Part shown: positions 44,280 through 53,680 of the stretch, one piece after another | How positions within the stretch are numbered: the stretch's first letter is position 1 | How the letters are laid out: the number at the start of each line of letters is the position of its first letter | Origin: Prevotella merdae | GTDB lineage: Bacteria > Bacteroidota > Bacteroidia > Bacteroidales > Bacteroidaceae | Direction: 5' to 3' | Length of the DNA: 64,000 nt | Assembly: GCF_900290275.1 (NCBI RefSeq) | Contig: NZ_LT985325.1 | Span: 35,654-99,653 of the forward strand | Program-made: the position numbers and the translations under genes | Notes under the pieces: generated by a model | Seen by the model: the letters and a program-made list of their open reading frames with translations, nothing else | Told to the model about the DNA's origin: nothing | Database searches by the model: none

Positions 44280-44840
44280 TTACATTTCTTCGTCGTCGTC
44301 GAACTTCAGACCTTCAGTCTTGTCTTTGATGTAATAGTCGCTCAGCATGCCCAATAAGGTTGAAATCTCCTTTATTGCATGCTGTGTGTCGGGGCTTATG
44401 GTCTTGTTCTGTAGGCGCAGCATCATAGTGCCGTATAGCGCATTCAGACAGGTTTCTATCTCGTTGCAGTCTTTGTCGCCACGGTTGCGCAGCTCCACTA
44501 TAAATGGCAGCACACGGTAGTATTCCGAGTTGTAGAATGGGAAACGTGAGCTTTGCAGCAGTTGGTTGTGCAGTTCGTTCATGTCCTGCACCACAATCTG
44601 GTTGATTGTAAGATGTCCCTTCTCGCGTTTACCTTCCGAGTTCATCATCGTGATAAGGTCGCCGTACCAGTCTACCATTTCCTCTCGCTGCTCGTCGGTA
44701 TAGTTGGCAAATCGCGAGATATATTCGTTTTTTATGCGCGACAGCTGACATCCGTAAGCGCGTATGATGTCTTCCACCTGCCACATATAGAGCACAAATT
44801 CGGCTGTGCTCTTCTTTCTTAATTCCTGAGCTATGAACAT
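44280..44840 (-). CDS. DUF4924 protein
   Basis: The 186-residue all-helical cytoplasmic protein matches the DUF4924 family of Bacteroidetes: [20 protein letters not shown] at the start, [40 protein letters not shown] and an acidic tail. The role is unknown. The position between lysE-like and prfC with short gaps (30 and 10 bp) places it in a translation/peptide operon. Confidence 0.82.
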   Translation of the reverse strand: MFIAQELRKKSTAEFVLYMWQVEDIIRAYGCQLSRIKNEYISRFANYTDEQREEMVDWYGDLITMMNSEGKREKGHLTINQIVVQDMNELHNQLLQSSRFPFYNSEYYRVLPFIVELRNRGDKDCNEIETCLNALYGTMMLRLQNKTISPDTQHAIKEISTLLGMLSDYYIKDKTEGLKFDDDEEM

Positions 44841-44870
44841 AAATATAAGGTTTGCTTAGAGCTAAAATTG

Positions 44871-45542
44871 TTAGTATGGAAGTTTATAGAGGTTGAACAC
44901 CGTGCCGAGCAACATTATAACCGAGAAGATTACGACGATGCATCCCACTACGCGGTTGATGAGCAAAATGCCGTTGTTGTCAAACTTGCCCCTAACCTTG
45001 TCTATGAGCCATGTAAGTCCAAACCACCACAGCATAGCTCCGAGTATAATGCTTGCGTAGCCAACAGTCATCTCAAACGGACGATCGTTAACGACGAAGG
45101 CAAACTGGGCAAAGAGAAAGATGAAGAGGAAGATGATAAGCGGGTTGGACAACGTAACGAGAAAAGCCGTGATGCCGTTGTGTGCCAATGTCCCCTTCTG
45201 ATTCTTATTGCTTTTGTGCATGTTTTTTGTGGGGTTGGAGCGGTAACAATAGATACCGAACAACAGCAACACAACGCTACCACTTATCTGTAGAATGAAG
45301 CGGTTGTGCTCGTTGCCCACGAAGTTCATGACAAAACTCATTCCGAATCCGGTAAAGAGTGCGTAGATGATATCGCTCACGCAGGCTCCGATACCTGTAA
45401 TAAAGCCATACCATCGGCCTTTGTTAAGCGTGCGCTGTATACATAGCACGCCCACCGGGCCCATTGGTGCCGATGCCATAAGTCCGATAAGTATTCCTTT
45501 GAATACGAAGTCTAAAATGTCTAATTGTATAGGAAACTGCAT
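44871..45542 (-). CDS. LysE-family transporter
   Basis: The 223-residue protein, counted from the start at 45542 (QFPIQLDILDFVFKGILIG), has six predicted helices and the LysE/RhtB signature SAPMGPVGVLCIQRTL near the N-terminus, then FITGIGACVSDIIYALFTGF. Members export amino acids or related metabolites. The central loop (NPTKNMHKSNKNQ) is unusually basic. It is the first gene of the lysE-like - DUF4924 - prfC - pepT run. Confidence 0.85.
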   Translation of the reverse strand: MQFPIQLDILDFVFKGILIGLMASAPMGPVGVLCIQRTLNKGRWYGFITGIGACVSDIIYALFTGFGMSFVMNFVGNEHNRFILQISGSVVLLLFGIYCYRSNPTKNMHKSNKNQKGTLAHNGITAFLVTLSNPLIIFLFIFLFAQFAFVVNDRPFEMTVGYASIILGAMLWWFGLTWLIDKVRGKFDNNGILLINRVVGCIVVIFSVIMLLGTVFNLYKLPY

Positions 45543-45598
45543 AACGGCTGCAAAATTGCGAAATTTCGATGAATTGGGCAAATTTTAGCGTTAAAACC

Positions 45599-45629
45599 TT
45601 TGTAGTATTACAACTTTTTAATACCTTTG
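45599..45629 (+). promoter_or_regulatory. Glucokinase promoter
   Basis: TTTG at 45599-45602 and TACCTTTG at 45622-45629 are 19 bp apart. The leader would be about 110 nt, long enough for regulation. Confidence 0.7.
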
Positions 45630-45746
45630 CTCAATGTAGAGCTACATGTATATATAAGGGTGCGATAAAAACTACATCAAATCCTTTCGCATCGCATGGA
45701 GTTTGTTTTATCTCAACTATTAATTACAAAATCAAAACGAATAATC

Positions 45747-46730
45747 ATGACAGAAGATTCTTTGAAACCCTATGTAATCGGTTTGGACCTCGGAGGCACT
45801 AACTCTGTTTTCGGCATTGTTGACAGCCGTGGCGACATCAAGGCCACAACATCTATCAAGACTCAAGGCTATGGCGAAAACGCCGAGGCTTATGTAGATG
45901 CCTGTGTTGAGGCTTTGCAGCTAATTATTGATCAGGTAGGCGGTATTGAGAAAATCAAGGCTATGGGTATAGGTGCTCCTAATGCCAACTATTATAACGG
46001 TACAGTGGAGTATGCAGTCAATTTGGATTGGGCCCGCAGCTGTATTGTTCCATTGGCAAAGATGTTCTCCGACCGTCTCGGCATTCCAGTAGCTCTTACC
46101 AACGATGCTAATGCTGCAGCCATAGGCGAGATGATATATGGCGTAGCTCGTGGTATGAAAAACTTCATCGTCATTACTCTTGGCACAGGCGTAGGTTCGG
46201 GTATTGTGGTTAACGGTCAGCTGGTTTACGGTTCCGATGGATTTGCAGGCGAGCTTGGTCATGTTATCGTTAGAAGAGAGAACGGACGTACTTGCGGTTG
46301 TGGCCGTAAGGGTTGTTTGGAGACATATTGCTCGGCTACGGGTGTGGCACGTTCTGCACGCGAGTTCCTTGCCAATAGCGACGAGCCTTCATTATTGCGC
46401 GACCTCGACCCTGAGAAGATTACTTCTTACGATGTGTCGATTGCCGCTTCAAAGGGCGACAAGCTTGCCAACGAGATATACGAGTTTACCGGCAAGATTC
46501 TTGGAGAGGCTTGTGCCGACTTCGCTACATTCTGCTCGCCAGAGGCTTTCATCTTCTTCGGCGGATTGGTAAAGGCAGGCGACCTAATAATGAATCCTAT
46601 CAAGAAGGCTTACAACGAGTCGGTTCTTGGCACATATAAGGGCAAGGCCAAGTTCCTCGTTTCAGGTCTTGACGGAGCTTCGGCTGCTGTGCTTGGTGCA
46701 TCGGCTGTAGGTTGGGATATTCAGGAATAA
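45747..46730 (+). CDS. ROK-family glucokinase
   Basis: The 327-residue enzyme, counted from ATG 45747, phosphorylates glucose (or a related sugar) with ATP. The ATP-binding motif is IGLDLGGTNSVFG near the N-terminus. The ROK sugar/zinc region is GELGHVIVRRENGR followed by CGCGRKGCLE, with the catalytic Asp in LTNDANAAAIGE. Full length. I chose the start just before TEDSLKPYVIGLDLGG because the residues upstream are not family-like. A terminator follows at 46845-46882. Confidence 0.92.
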   Translation: MTEDSLKPYVIGLDLGGTNSVFGIVDSRGDIKATTSIKTQGYGENAEAYVDACVEALQLIIDQVGGIEKIKAMGIGAPNANYYNGTVEYAVNLDWARSCIVPLAKMFSDRLGIPVALTNDANAAAIGEMIYGVARGMKNFIVITLGTGVGSGIVVNGQLVYGSDGFAGELGHVIVRRENGRTCGCGRKGCLETYCSATGVARSAREFLANSDEPSLLRDLDPEKITSYDVSIAASKGDKLANEIYEFTGKILGEACADFATFCSPEAFIFFGGLVKAGDLIMNPIKKAYNESVLGTYKGKAKFLVSGLDGASAAVLGASAVGWDIQE

Positions 46731-46844
46731 TAGTACATATAGGTAGTGGTGATAGTGTTTGGAGTTGAAGGAAGTTATGGCTTCGCCCGATGTTAACGGG
46801 AGTTAAACGACAAATCCTTGTATTATCACTACTTAATAAAAAAT

Positions 46845-46882
46845 GCAACCATATAAACATGATTTTTATGGTTGCTTTTTTT
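46845..46882 (+). terminator. Terminator after glucokinase
   Basis: GCAACCATA (46845-46853) pairs with TATGGTTGC (46867-46875), followed by a run of T. Confidence 0.8.
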
Positions 46883-46934
46883 AGTTGCTTAATGCAAGTA
46901 ATGTTAAATTTTTTAATTTAAGTTAGTTTAAGGT

Positions 46935-49622
46935 ATGAAAAATCATCTAAAACATCTCCTCGTTGTGAGTGCGCTCGCTATGGCGGGTACATCTACCACA
47001 ATGGCACAATCGGTGCTTAGAGGTAAGGTTGTTGATGCAGAGACAGGCGAGCCGCTTATCGGAGCTACTGTATCTGTAAAGAATGTCAAGGTTGTTACCG
47101 ACATTGACGGAGCTTTTGCTGTAAAGGGTGTAAGTGGAGCCAAGGAGGTTTCGATTCAGTACATCGGCTACAAGCAGAAGACTGTTAAGGTTGCCGGCAA
47201 CGGCGAGCTTGGCAACATCGTTATGACAACCGATGGACAGGTTCTTAAGGATGTGGTTGTAACCTCACAGATGGCTGTGGCACGCAAGACTCCAGTTGCT
47301 GTATCGCAGGTGCCAATGTCGTTTATTGAGGAGAAGATTGGTACTCAGGAGTTCCCTGAGATACTTAAGTCTACCCCAGGCGTACATGCCAACAAAGAGG
47401 GTGGCGGCTATGGCGACTCTGAAATCTACATGCGTGGATTCGACAACACCAATATTGCCGTTATGGTAAATGGTGTGCCGATGAACGATATGGAGAACCA
47501 GAACGTGTATTGGTCAAACTGGGCTGGTCTGACAGACGTTACACGCACTATGCAGACACAGCGCGGATTGGGTGCCTCTAAGGTGTCGGCTCCTTCGGTA
47601 GGTGGTACAATCAACATCATCACCAAGTCGCTTGAGGCCAAGAAGGGCGGTTCTTTCTACTATGGCATCGGCAACGACAACATGAACAAGATGATGTTCA
47701 CAGTTTCTACCGGTCTTTCAAAGACAGGTTGGGCTATGACATTGCTCGGATCTAAGACATGGGGCGACGGCTATGCCCAGGGTACCGACTTTAGTGGCTA
47801 TACCTACTTCCTCAACATCTCTAAGCGCATTAACGATGCTCATCAGCTCTCGTTCACAGCCTTTGGCGCTCCTCAGGAGCACTATCAGCGTAAGAGTGCC
47901 ATGAAGCTTGCCGACTGGAAGATGGCAGAGCAGGTATATGGTATAATGGACCATAAGTACAACCCTACATACGGCTTCGACAACAACGGCCAGCGTCGTA
48001 CATCCGAGTACAACGTTTACCACAAGCCACAGCTCAGTCTTAACCACCAATGGCAAATCAACGACAAGTCGTCGCTCAGTACTGTGCTCTACATGTCTAT
48101 AGGTCGTGGTTATGGCTATAGCGGCCAGGGTAACGAAGACTATGGTTACAGCTATCAGGACTGGTATGGCGTAAACAAGGGCGTGTTCCAGACCAAGTAT
48201 CGCAAGGCAGACGGCACATTCGACTATGGAGCTATCGAGGATATCAACGCAGCCTCAGAGCATGGCTCTATGCTTGTTATGGCCAAGCAGCTGAACTATC
48301 ACAACTGGTATGGCCTTGTATCTACATACAACACCAAGATTACAAAGGACATCGACTTCTATGGAGGTATCGACTTCCGCGCATACAAGGGTACACACCG
48401 CAACGAGATTGTTGACCTCTATGGTGGCCAGTATTTTATTGATACCACACGCAAGAAGGTTAAGTCGTACAACAACGCCAATGCTGCCGACCAGAGTTGG
48501 GTATACAAGAAGCTTGGTGTAGGCGATGCTGTATACCGCGACTTCGATGGTCATGTTGTTCAGGAGGGTGCTTTCTTCCAGACAGAATATTCTAAGAAAG
48601 ATCTTTCGGCATTTGTTTCGGGCTCGCTCTCTAATACTTCTTACTGGCGTTACGACCGCTTGTTCTACGACAAGCAGCACGCCAAGTCGGATACAAAGAG
48701 CTATATCGGCTTTACTGTTAAGGGTGGTGCCAACTACAATATTACCGACCAGCACAACGTGTTCTTTAATGCTGGCTACATCAGCCGCGCTCCTAAGTTC
48801 AACTATGGTGCATTCCTTACACCTATGGCAAGCAACGTAACCAACCCAGATGCTAAGAACGAGAAGGTGCTTTCGTTGGAACTTGGCTACGGCTATCGTC
48901 TCAAGTGGCTTACAGTTAACGTAAACGGCTACTGGACAAAGTGGCTCGACAAGACTATGACCAAGGCTTCTACAGTAGGTAATGTAGATGCTTATGTAAA
49001 CATGACTGGTCTTAACGCTCTGCACAAGGGTATTGAGCTTGAGGTTAAGGCAGAGCCACTCTACTGGCTTGATGTTAACGGTATGTTCTCTATCGGCGAC
49101 TGGAAGTGGGATAGCAACGCTACTGGTATGGTTTACGATGATAGCGGCGCTCCTCTTACCAAGGATGGAACTATTGCCAGCGGCGTAGGTGCTGACGATC
49201 ATCTTAAGACTGGTATCAACCTTAAGGGAGTTCGCGTAGGTGGATCGGCACAGACAACAGCTGCCCTTGGCGCTACAGTTAAGCTTGCAAAGCAGTTCCG
49301 TATTGGTGCCGACTGGACCTACTACGGTCGCAACTATGCTTACTACTCAATTAGCGGCAGCAACCTTACACTTGGCAAGACCAACACCGTTGTTGAGCCT
49401 TGGAAGATTCCTGCTGCAAGCCAGGTAGACGTAAACGCTTCTTACAAGTTCAAGATTTCGGGTCTTAATGCTACACTTTCTGCCAATGTCAACAACCTCT
49501 TCGACTATCAGTACCTTGGCAAGGCATGGAACCCGCAGTCGGGTGCGGCTAACGAGAACACCATCTATGGTTTCTACGCATTTGGCCGTACATTCAGCAC
49601 ACGTCTGAAGATTAACTTCTAA
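46935..49622 (+). CDS. TonB-dependent outer-membrane receptor
   Basis: This 895-residue receptor has a signal peptide (1-24, ending TMA-Q), an N-terminal carboxypeptidase-regulatory-like beta domain (about 28-105, LRGKVVDAETGEPLIGATV), a plug (about 110-230, SEIYMRGFDNTNIAVMVNG and GGTINIITK) and a 22-strand barrel ending in the aromatic FSTRLKINF. It imports a ligand using TonB energy. It pairs with the lipoprotein gene 41 bp downstream, in the style of SusC-SusD pairs but with a non-SusD partner. The ligand is unknown. Confidence 0.93.
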   Translation: MKNHLKHLLVVSALAMAGTSTTMAQSVLRGKVVDAETGEPLIGATVSVKNVKVVTDIDGAFAVKGVSGAKEVSIQYIGYKQKTVKVAGNGELGNIVMTTDGQVLKDVVVTSQMAVARKTPVAVSQVPMSFIEEKIGTQEFPEILKSTPGVHANKEGGGYGDSEIYMRGFDNTNIAVMVNGVPMNDMENQNVYWSNWAGLTDVTRTMQTQRGLGASKVSAPSVGGTINIITKSLEAKKGGSFYYGIGNDNMNKMMFTVSTGLSKTGWAMTLLGSKTWGDGYAQGTDFSGYTYFLNISKRINDAHQLSFTAFGAPQEHYQRKSAMKLADWKMAEQVYGIMDHKYNPTYGFDNNGQRRTSEYNVYHKPQLSLNHQWQINDKSSLSTVLYMSIGRGYGYSGQGNEDYGYSYQDWYGVNKGVFQTKYRKADGTFDYGAIEDINAASEHGSMLVMAKQLNYHNWYGLVSTYNTKITKDIDFYGGIDFRAYKGTHRNEIVDLYGGQYFIDTTRKKVKSYNNANAADQSWVYKKLGVGDAVYRDFDGHVVQEGAFFQTEYSKKDLSAFVSGSLSNTSYWRYDRLFYDKQHAKSDTKSYIGFTVKGGANYNITDQHNVFFNAGYISRAPKFNYGAFLTPMASNVTNPDAKNEKVLSLELGYGYRLKWLTVNVNGYWTKWLDKTMTKASTVGNVDAYVNMTGLNALHKGIELEVKAEPLYWLDVNGMFSIGDWKWDSNATGMVYDDSGAPLTKDGTIASGVGADDHLKTGINLKGVRVGGSAQTTAALGATVKLAKQFRIGADWTYYGRNYAYYSISGSNLTLGKTNTVVEPWKIPAASQVDVNASYKFKISGLNATLSANVNNLFDYQYLGKAWNPQSGAANENTIYGFYAFGRTFSTRLKINF

Positions 49623-49663
49623 GCAACAGCTATACACATTATATATATAAAGACAAACAAGAT

Positions 49664-51724
49664 ATGAAAAAGATATTTTTATTGTCGGCGGTAGCTCTTA
49701 TGACATTGGCTGCATGCGACGACTATGAGGATCAGTTCAATCTTGACAGCCAGATTAATGATGTCAAGAAGGGCACAGCTATTGTGCTTACTGATGCCGA
49801 TTATGCCAATATAGCCGGATTGGCTGCCAACAAGACTTTGGCTGCCAAGTTGGACGCCGAGAGTGGTACAAATGCCTATACAGAGGCTCTTGCCAAACTT
49901 CCTTCACAGAAGTATTTCAACACTCTCATCACTCCCGACCAGTTCCTTCCTGCTTTCATCGCCTCTAATTATAAGGAGGCCGATGCAGGCTCTAAGTTCA
50001 AGGTTACATATAATATGTATACCGGCAAGTCGGAATTCCTTTCTACATTCGCCAATCTAAAGGGCGAGTATACTCTTACAGCCGATGATTATAAAGCGGC
50101 TTGGGAAGGAGCTTCGTCGGCTACATATCTCACACCTAAGACTGTATCCAAACTTCCTGCTCTTGTAAAGGAGGCTAAGGCCGATGCGGCAGAGGGCGAC
50201 ATTATTGTTGTAAACTATGCTTTCTCCGACTTTGAGCCTGCTGGTGGTAGCGATACTCCTGCCGAGACTTATACCAAGCTCTCGGAGGTTGTGGCAAATA
50301 CCGATGGTGGCGAATACTCGGTTAAGGGTATTGTTTGCGCTACATACAAGACAGGTTTCTTGCTTTACGATAAGACTGGCTACATTCTTGTATACAAGAA
50401 GTCGGATGTAAACGTAGGCGACGAGGTGGCTGTTGCAGGCACTACAACCAAGTATGGTGGCTTGATGCAGTTCCCAGCAAAGGGTACCAACCTCGAAGTT
50501 AAGGTTCTAACTCCAGGCAAGGAGCCTAAATTTAAGCATCCAGCCGTAAAGACATACGCGGCTGCCGAGTTTGAGGCTTATGCCCAGAAGCCGGTTGTTG
50601 AGTATATCACATACAAGGGCAACCTATCTATCACAACCAACAGCAAGGGCAACAAGTACTACAACGTTACTATCGACGGTACTGTGAAGCAGGGTAGCCT
50701 TGCCAACGTGCCCGACGGACTGGTTGACGAGAGCCTTAGCGGTAAGGATATCGTTGTTTACGGATATGCTATTGGCGCTACCGGAACCGACAACAAGTTC
50801 CTCAACACTATGGTTGTAAGTTGTGCCGAGGCTACTCCAGCTGGTGCTGCAAAGGCTAAGGCTGTGGCACGTGCCGCATCTAATGGTGGCGCCAACCGTT
50901 CTGTAGTTTATCGTTTTGACGGTAAATCATGGAAGGTGCTCAAGAATGACGACATCGACATTATTGCTGCCCAGCCAGAGTGGTACACTTTGATTGGTCA
51001 GACTACAGTAACTAAGCCTGCCAACTACTTCCCAGTTCTGCTCCAGCGCGATTATCCGTTTGCCAAGAATGGTCAGAAGGCTATTGTTGTATATCGCAAG
51101 TCGGCTACCGAAATGGCAGCAGAAGAGTTTGTGTTTGATACAACTACTGGTTGGGCAGAGGCTAAGGAGTACAAGAAGAAGTCTACTTCTTTCCTCCAGA
51201 CCGAGACAGGTTTCGAGACTTTGGCAAGCACCTATATCGACGAGAGCTTGCTTGGTGATGAGGGTGGCTTTGTTGCAATCGACATCGAGCGCGATGCATC
51301 TCTCAAGTACATCTGGACCAACTCGTCTTCGTATGGTTGGAAGGGTGGTGCCTACAACGGTACTTCAAGCACAAAGTCGGAAAGCTGGCTTGTGTCGCCT
51401 GCCATAAATCTTGCCGAGGCAGATAATCCAGTATTGGTATTTGATGAGGCTATGAACAAGCTTGGCAATTATAATCCTGCCGACTATGTAAAGGTTATGG
51501 TTTCTACCAACTTTGATGGTAGCGACGTAAAAGCAGCCAAGTGGAACCAGCTTGAGGTAAAGGGTGGCACAGAGGGCAACTCTTGGACCTTCATGACAAT
51601 TGATCCTATCTCGCTCGCCGATTATGTTGGCAAGTCGGTACATATCGCCTTCTTGTATCAGAGTACAGACAAGGTGGCTCCTACATACGAGGTAAAGAAC
51701 TTCGTTGTAAAGGAGGCCGAATAA
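49664..51724 (+). CDS. Surface lipoprotein, OB-fold plus choice-of-anchor J
   Basis: This 686-residue lipoprotein has a lipobox at LAAC (Cys18) followed by DDYEDQ, suggesting surface export. A helical N-terminal region (25-165) is followed by an OB-fold-like domain (about 205-285, SVKGIVCATYKTGFLLYDKT, GDEVAVAGTTTKYGG), a second OB-like repeat (about 310-395), and a C-terminal choice-of-anchor J/jelly-roll domain (about 535-686, SESWLVSPAINLAEADNPVL). It is the partner of the TonB-dependent receptor immediately upstream and probably captures its ligand at the cell surface. The OB-fold points to a polymer such as nucleic acid or glycan as a possible ligand. Confidence 0.78.
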   Translation: MKKIFLLSAVALMTLAACDDYEDQFNLDSQINDVKKGTAIVLTDADYANIAGLAANKTLAAKLDAESGTNAYTEALAKLPSQKYFNTLITPDQFLPAFIASNYKEADAGSKFKVTYNMYTGKSEFLSTFANLKGEYTLTADDYKAAWEGASSATYLTPKTVSKLPALVKEAKADAAEGDIIVVNYAFSDFEPAGGSDTPAETYTKLSEVVANTDGGEYSVKGIVCATYKTGFLLYDKTGYILVYKKSDVNVGDEVAVAGTTTKYGGLMQFPAKGTNLEVKVLTPGKEPKFKHPAVKTYAAAEFEAYAQKPVVEYITYKGNLSITTNSKGNKYYNVTIDGTVKQGSLANVPDGLVDESLSGKDIVVYGYAIGATGTDNKFLNTMVVSCAEATPAGAAKAKAVARAASNGGANRSVVYRFDGKSWKVLKNDDIDIIAAQPEWYTLIGQTTVTKPANYFPVLLQRDYPFAKNGQKAIVVYRKSATEMAAEEFVFDTTTGWAEAKEYKKKSTSFLQTETGFETLASTYIDESLLGDEGGFVAIDIERDASLKYIWTNSSSYGWKGGAYNGTSSTKSESWLVSPAINLAEADNPVLVFDEAMNKLGNYNPADYVKVMVSTNFDGSDVKAAKWNQLEVKGGTEGNSWTFMTIDPISLADYVGKSVHIAFLYQSTDKVAPTYEVKNFVVKEAE

Positions 51725-51760
51725 TTCAATAAGCGCCAATGGCGCATTCAATAAGCATCA

Positions 51761-51814
51761 ATAGCGCATATCATCTTGCCGTATCATGCAATTTGATATG
51801 CGCTATTTTTTTTA
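51761..51814 (+). terminator. Terminator after the receptor-lipoprotein pair
   Basis: ATAGCGCATATCA (51761-51773) pairs perfectly with TGATATGCGCTAT (51794-51806), followed by eight T. Confidence 0.85.
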
Positions 51815-51823
51815 ATATAATAT

Positions 51824-51940
51824 AAATGGCAAAGTAATATAATATAAATGGCAAAGTAATATAATATAAATGGCAAAGTAATATATATTAAATTACTCAT
51901 GAATATATATTAAATGGTAAAGCAAAAGGCAAAGTAATTT
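51824..51940. repeat. 22-bp tandem repeat array, second locus
   Basis: Units start at 51824, 51846, 51868, 51890 (degenerate) and 51912 (degenerate), an exact 22-bp period. The core AAATGGCAAAGTAATATA is the reverse complement of the 16249-16434 array; the unit at 51868-51889 is an exact inverted copy of 16359-16380. The array lies between a terminator and the promoter of the ExbD operon. Confidence 0.85.
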
Positions 51941-51981
51941 AAATATATCTTCTTTTTCCTCCACTTCTCGCATAAAATATG

Positions 51982-51989
51982 TAACTTTG
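51982..51989 (+). promoter_or_regulatory. -7 box of the ExbD operon
   Basis: TAACTTTG matches TAnnTTTG and lies 63 bp before the start at 52053. The -33 region is not clear. In-frame codons upstream of 52053 overlap this box, so the later start is preferred. Confidence 0.55.
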
Positions 51990-52052
51990 CCCTACAATGT
52001 GTATAGGGCATACTTGCCTTGTGCCATTAAAGTTATAACAGTAAGGCAAATT

Positions 52053-52565
52053 ATGAAAAAGAACAAATTGAATGTAAAGGGCCTTAGCCACAAGCCTGTG
52101 GCAAAAATCTCAGCCATAGTGTTTTATGCACTCATTGGCATTTCGGTATTGCTGTTCGCGCTCTTCCGCTTGGTTGGGTTTGACATGCCATACATAGAGA
52201 ATCCCGAATATAATGCACCAATTCTTACAGGCGTACTCGTGGGCTATATGTTGCTGCTTGTAGCTGTGGCATTGGCGCTTGGTGTGTACAGCTTTGTGCG
52301 TTCGGCTGTAATGAACCGCAAGGAAAACCGTGTGGTAAACATCATACCTGCACATCGCATAGCCGTAGCAACAGTAGTGGGCACAATTGTCTTGCTTGCC
52401 CTGACATTCGCCCTTTCAGGCACAGGCACGCTTACCGTCAACGGAGCCAAGTATACCAACATGCTTGGATTGCGTGCGTCGGGCATGTTTATAGACACAT
52501 CATTGGCTTTGATAGCCTTGGCAATAGCAGCCGTGGCATTTGGCGCAATACGTAACAGGAGGTAG
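52053..52565 (+). CDS. Four-helix membrane protein of unknown function before exbD
   Basis: This 170-residue protein has four hydrophobic segments (about residues 18-40, 55-80, 97-118 and 137-163) and a short extracytoplasmic segment (FDMPYIENPEYNAP). It is not ExbB/TolQ/MotA-like: the long cytoplasmic loop and the conserved helices of that family are missing. It is followed 5 bp later by two exbD genes and almost certainly co-transcribed with them. The family is unknown to me. Confidence 0.7.
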   Translation: MKKNKLNVKGLSHKPVAKISAIVFYALIGISVLLFALFRLVGFDMPYIENPEYNAPILTGVLVGYMLLLVAVALALGVYSFVRSAVMNRKENRVVNIIPAHRIAVATVVGTIVLLALTFALSGTGTLTVNGAKYTNMLGLRASGMFIDTSLALIALAIAAVAFGAIRNRR

Positions 52566-52570
52566 AAGAC

Positions 52571-53116
52571 ATGCTTATAAAGCGTAGAAAACATAGAGTA
52601 CCCGAACTTAACACCACATCAACTGCCGACATCTCGTTCATGCTGCTCACATTCTTTCTTGTGACAACATCTATGGATGTAGACCGTGGTATTGTGCGCC
52701 AACTGCCTCCAGCTGATACCGAGGAAGATGCCGACAATATGGATACGGAGGTGAGCAAGAAAAACACACTTGTGTTCCACATATTGCCTTCGGGAAAGAT
52801 AACGCTGGACGACAAACCCGTAGATGTCAATACCTTGCACGATGATATAGCCGACTTTATAACCAAGCGACCAAAGCAGCACATCATATATGTGGATACC
52901 GACCCAAAGGCCGACTACAACACCTACTTTGCCCTACAGAACGAAATAGTAATGGCATACAACAAGGTGCGTGGCAACATCTCGCAACGACTCTACCACA
53001 AATCTTTCCAGGCGATAAGCGAGCAACAGCGCGATAATGTGCGCGACCTATGTCCGCAGCGAATAACAGAAACTTATCCAACATCGGCAACAGAGCAGAA
53101 AGGAGATAACCAATGA
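52571..53116 (+). CDS. ExbD-type biopolymer transport protein
   Basis: This 181-residue protein has a short cytoplasmic N-terminus, one membrane helix (about 20-38, TADISFMLLTFFLVTTS) carrying the functional Asp20 near its start, and a periplasmic domain (about 60-145). ExbD works with ExbB as the proton-driven motor energising TonB. The C-terminal tail (145-181) is longer than usual. Its stop codon overlaps the start of the next gene by ATGA. Confidence 0.88.
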   Translation: MLIKRRKHRVPELNTTSTADISFMLLTFFLVTTSMDVDRGIVRQLPPADTEEDADNMDTEVSKKNTLVFHILPSGKITLDDKPVDVNTLHDDIADFITKRPKQHIIYVDTDPKADYNTYFALQNEIVMAYNKVRGNISQRLYHKSFQAISEQQRDNVRDLCPQRITETYPTSATEQKGDNQ

Positions 53117-53592
53117 TTTTTGACAATCGTGTACGACGTAGTGTGCCGCAATTGAACACGGCGTCGCTACCAGACTTGATATTTACCGTGCTCTTCTTCT
53201 TTATGGTCGTTACGCACATGCGTCAGACCACCATAAAGGTTGAGTTTCGTATGCCGCAAGGCACCCAACTCACACGCCTTACAAAGAAGTCTACCGTGTC
53301 GTATATATATATAGGTAAGGTGAAACACTCGGCTGTAACAGCTGCGGCATCAGGTTCGGCCACTACAAAAGGCTATTATCTGCAACTAAACGACCGTATT
53401 GCCACAACCGAAGAGGTGGGCAAGTTTATATCAGCCGAACGACAAAGAATGTCATCAGAAGACCATCAGCGACAGACGGTATCGCTTAAGGCCGACTGTA
53501 ATGCGCCCATGGGACTGATAACAGACCTAAAACAAGCTTTGAGAAAAGCAAATGTTAGGCGAATAAATTATTCGGCAGACGAGAAAAAGTAA
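53113..53592 (+). CDS. ExbD-type biopolymer transport protein (second)
   Basis: This 159-residue ExbD homologue has the membrane helix at about 20-37 (LPDLIFTVLFFFMVVTH), the functional Asp21, and a periplasmic domain to about residue 155. It overlaps the upstream exbD by ATGA, indicating coupled translation. Paired ExbD proteins are common in Bacteroidetes, normally with an ExbB gene in front; here the gene in front is the unknown four-helix protein. Confidence 0.86.
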   Translation: MIFDNRVRRSVPQLNTASLPDLIFTVLFFFMVVTHMRQTTIKVEFRMPQGTQLTRLTKKSTVSYIYIGKVKHSAVTAAASGSATTKGYYLQLNDRIATTEEVGKFISAERQRMSSEDHQRQTVSLKADCNAPMGLITDLKQALRKANVRRINYSADEKK

Positions 53593-53619
53593 CAATTTAT
53601 AACTTTTTATCACTTTAAA

Positions 53620-53651
53620 ATTGTTGATTTTGTTATTTTACAGTAACTTTG
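53620..53651 (+). promoter_or_regulatory. Promoter of the Lrp/AsnC gene
   Basis: TAACTTTG at 53644-53651 with a TTG-core -33 element at 53620-53623, spacing 20 bp. Confidence 0.6.
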
Positions 53652-53680
53652 CACCAAAATAAAAACGTATCTAAAACAAA

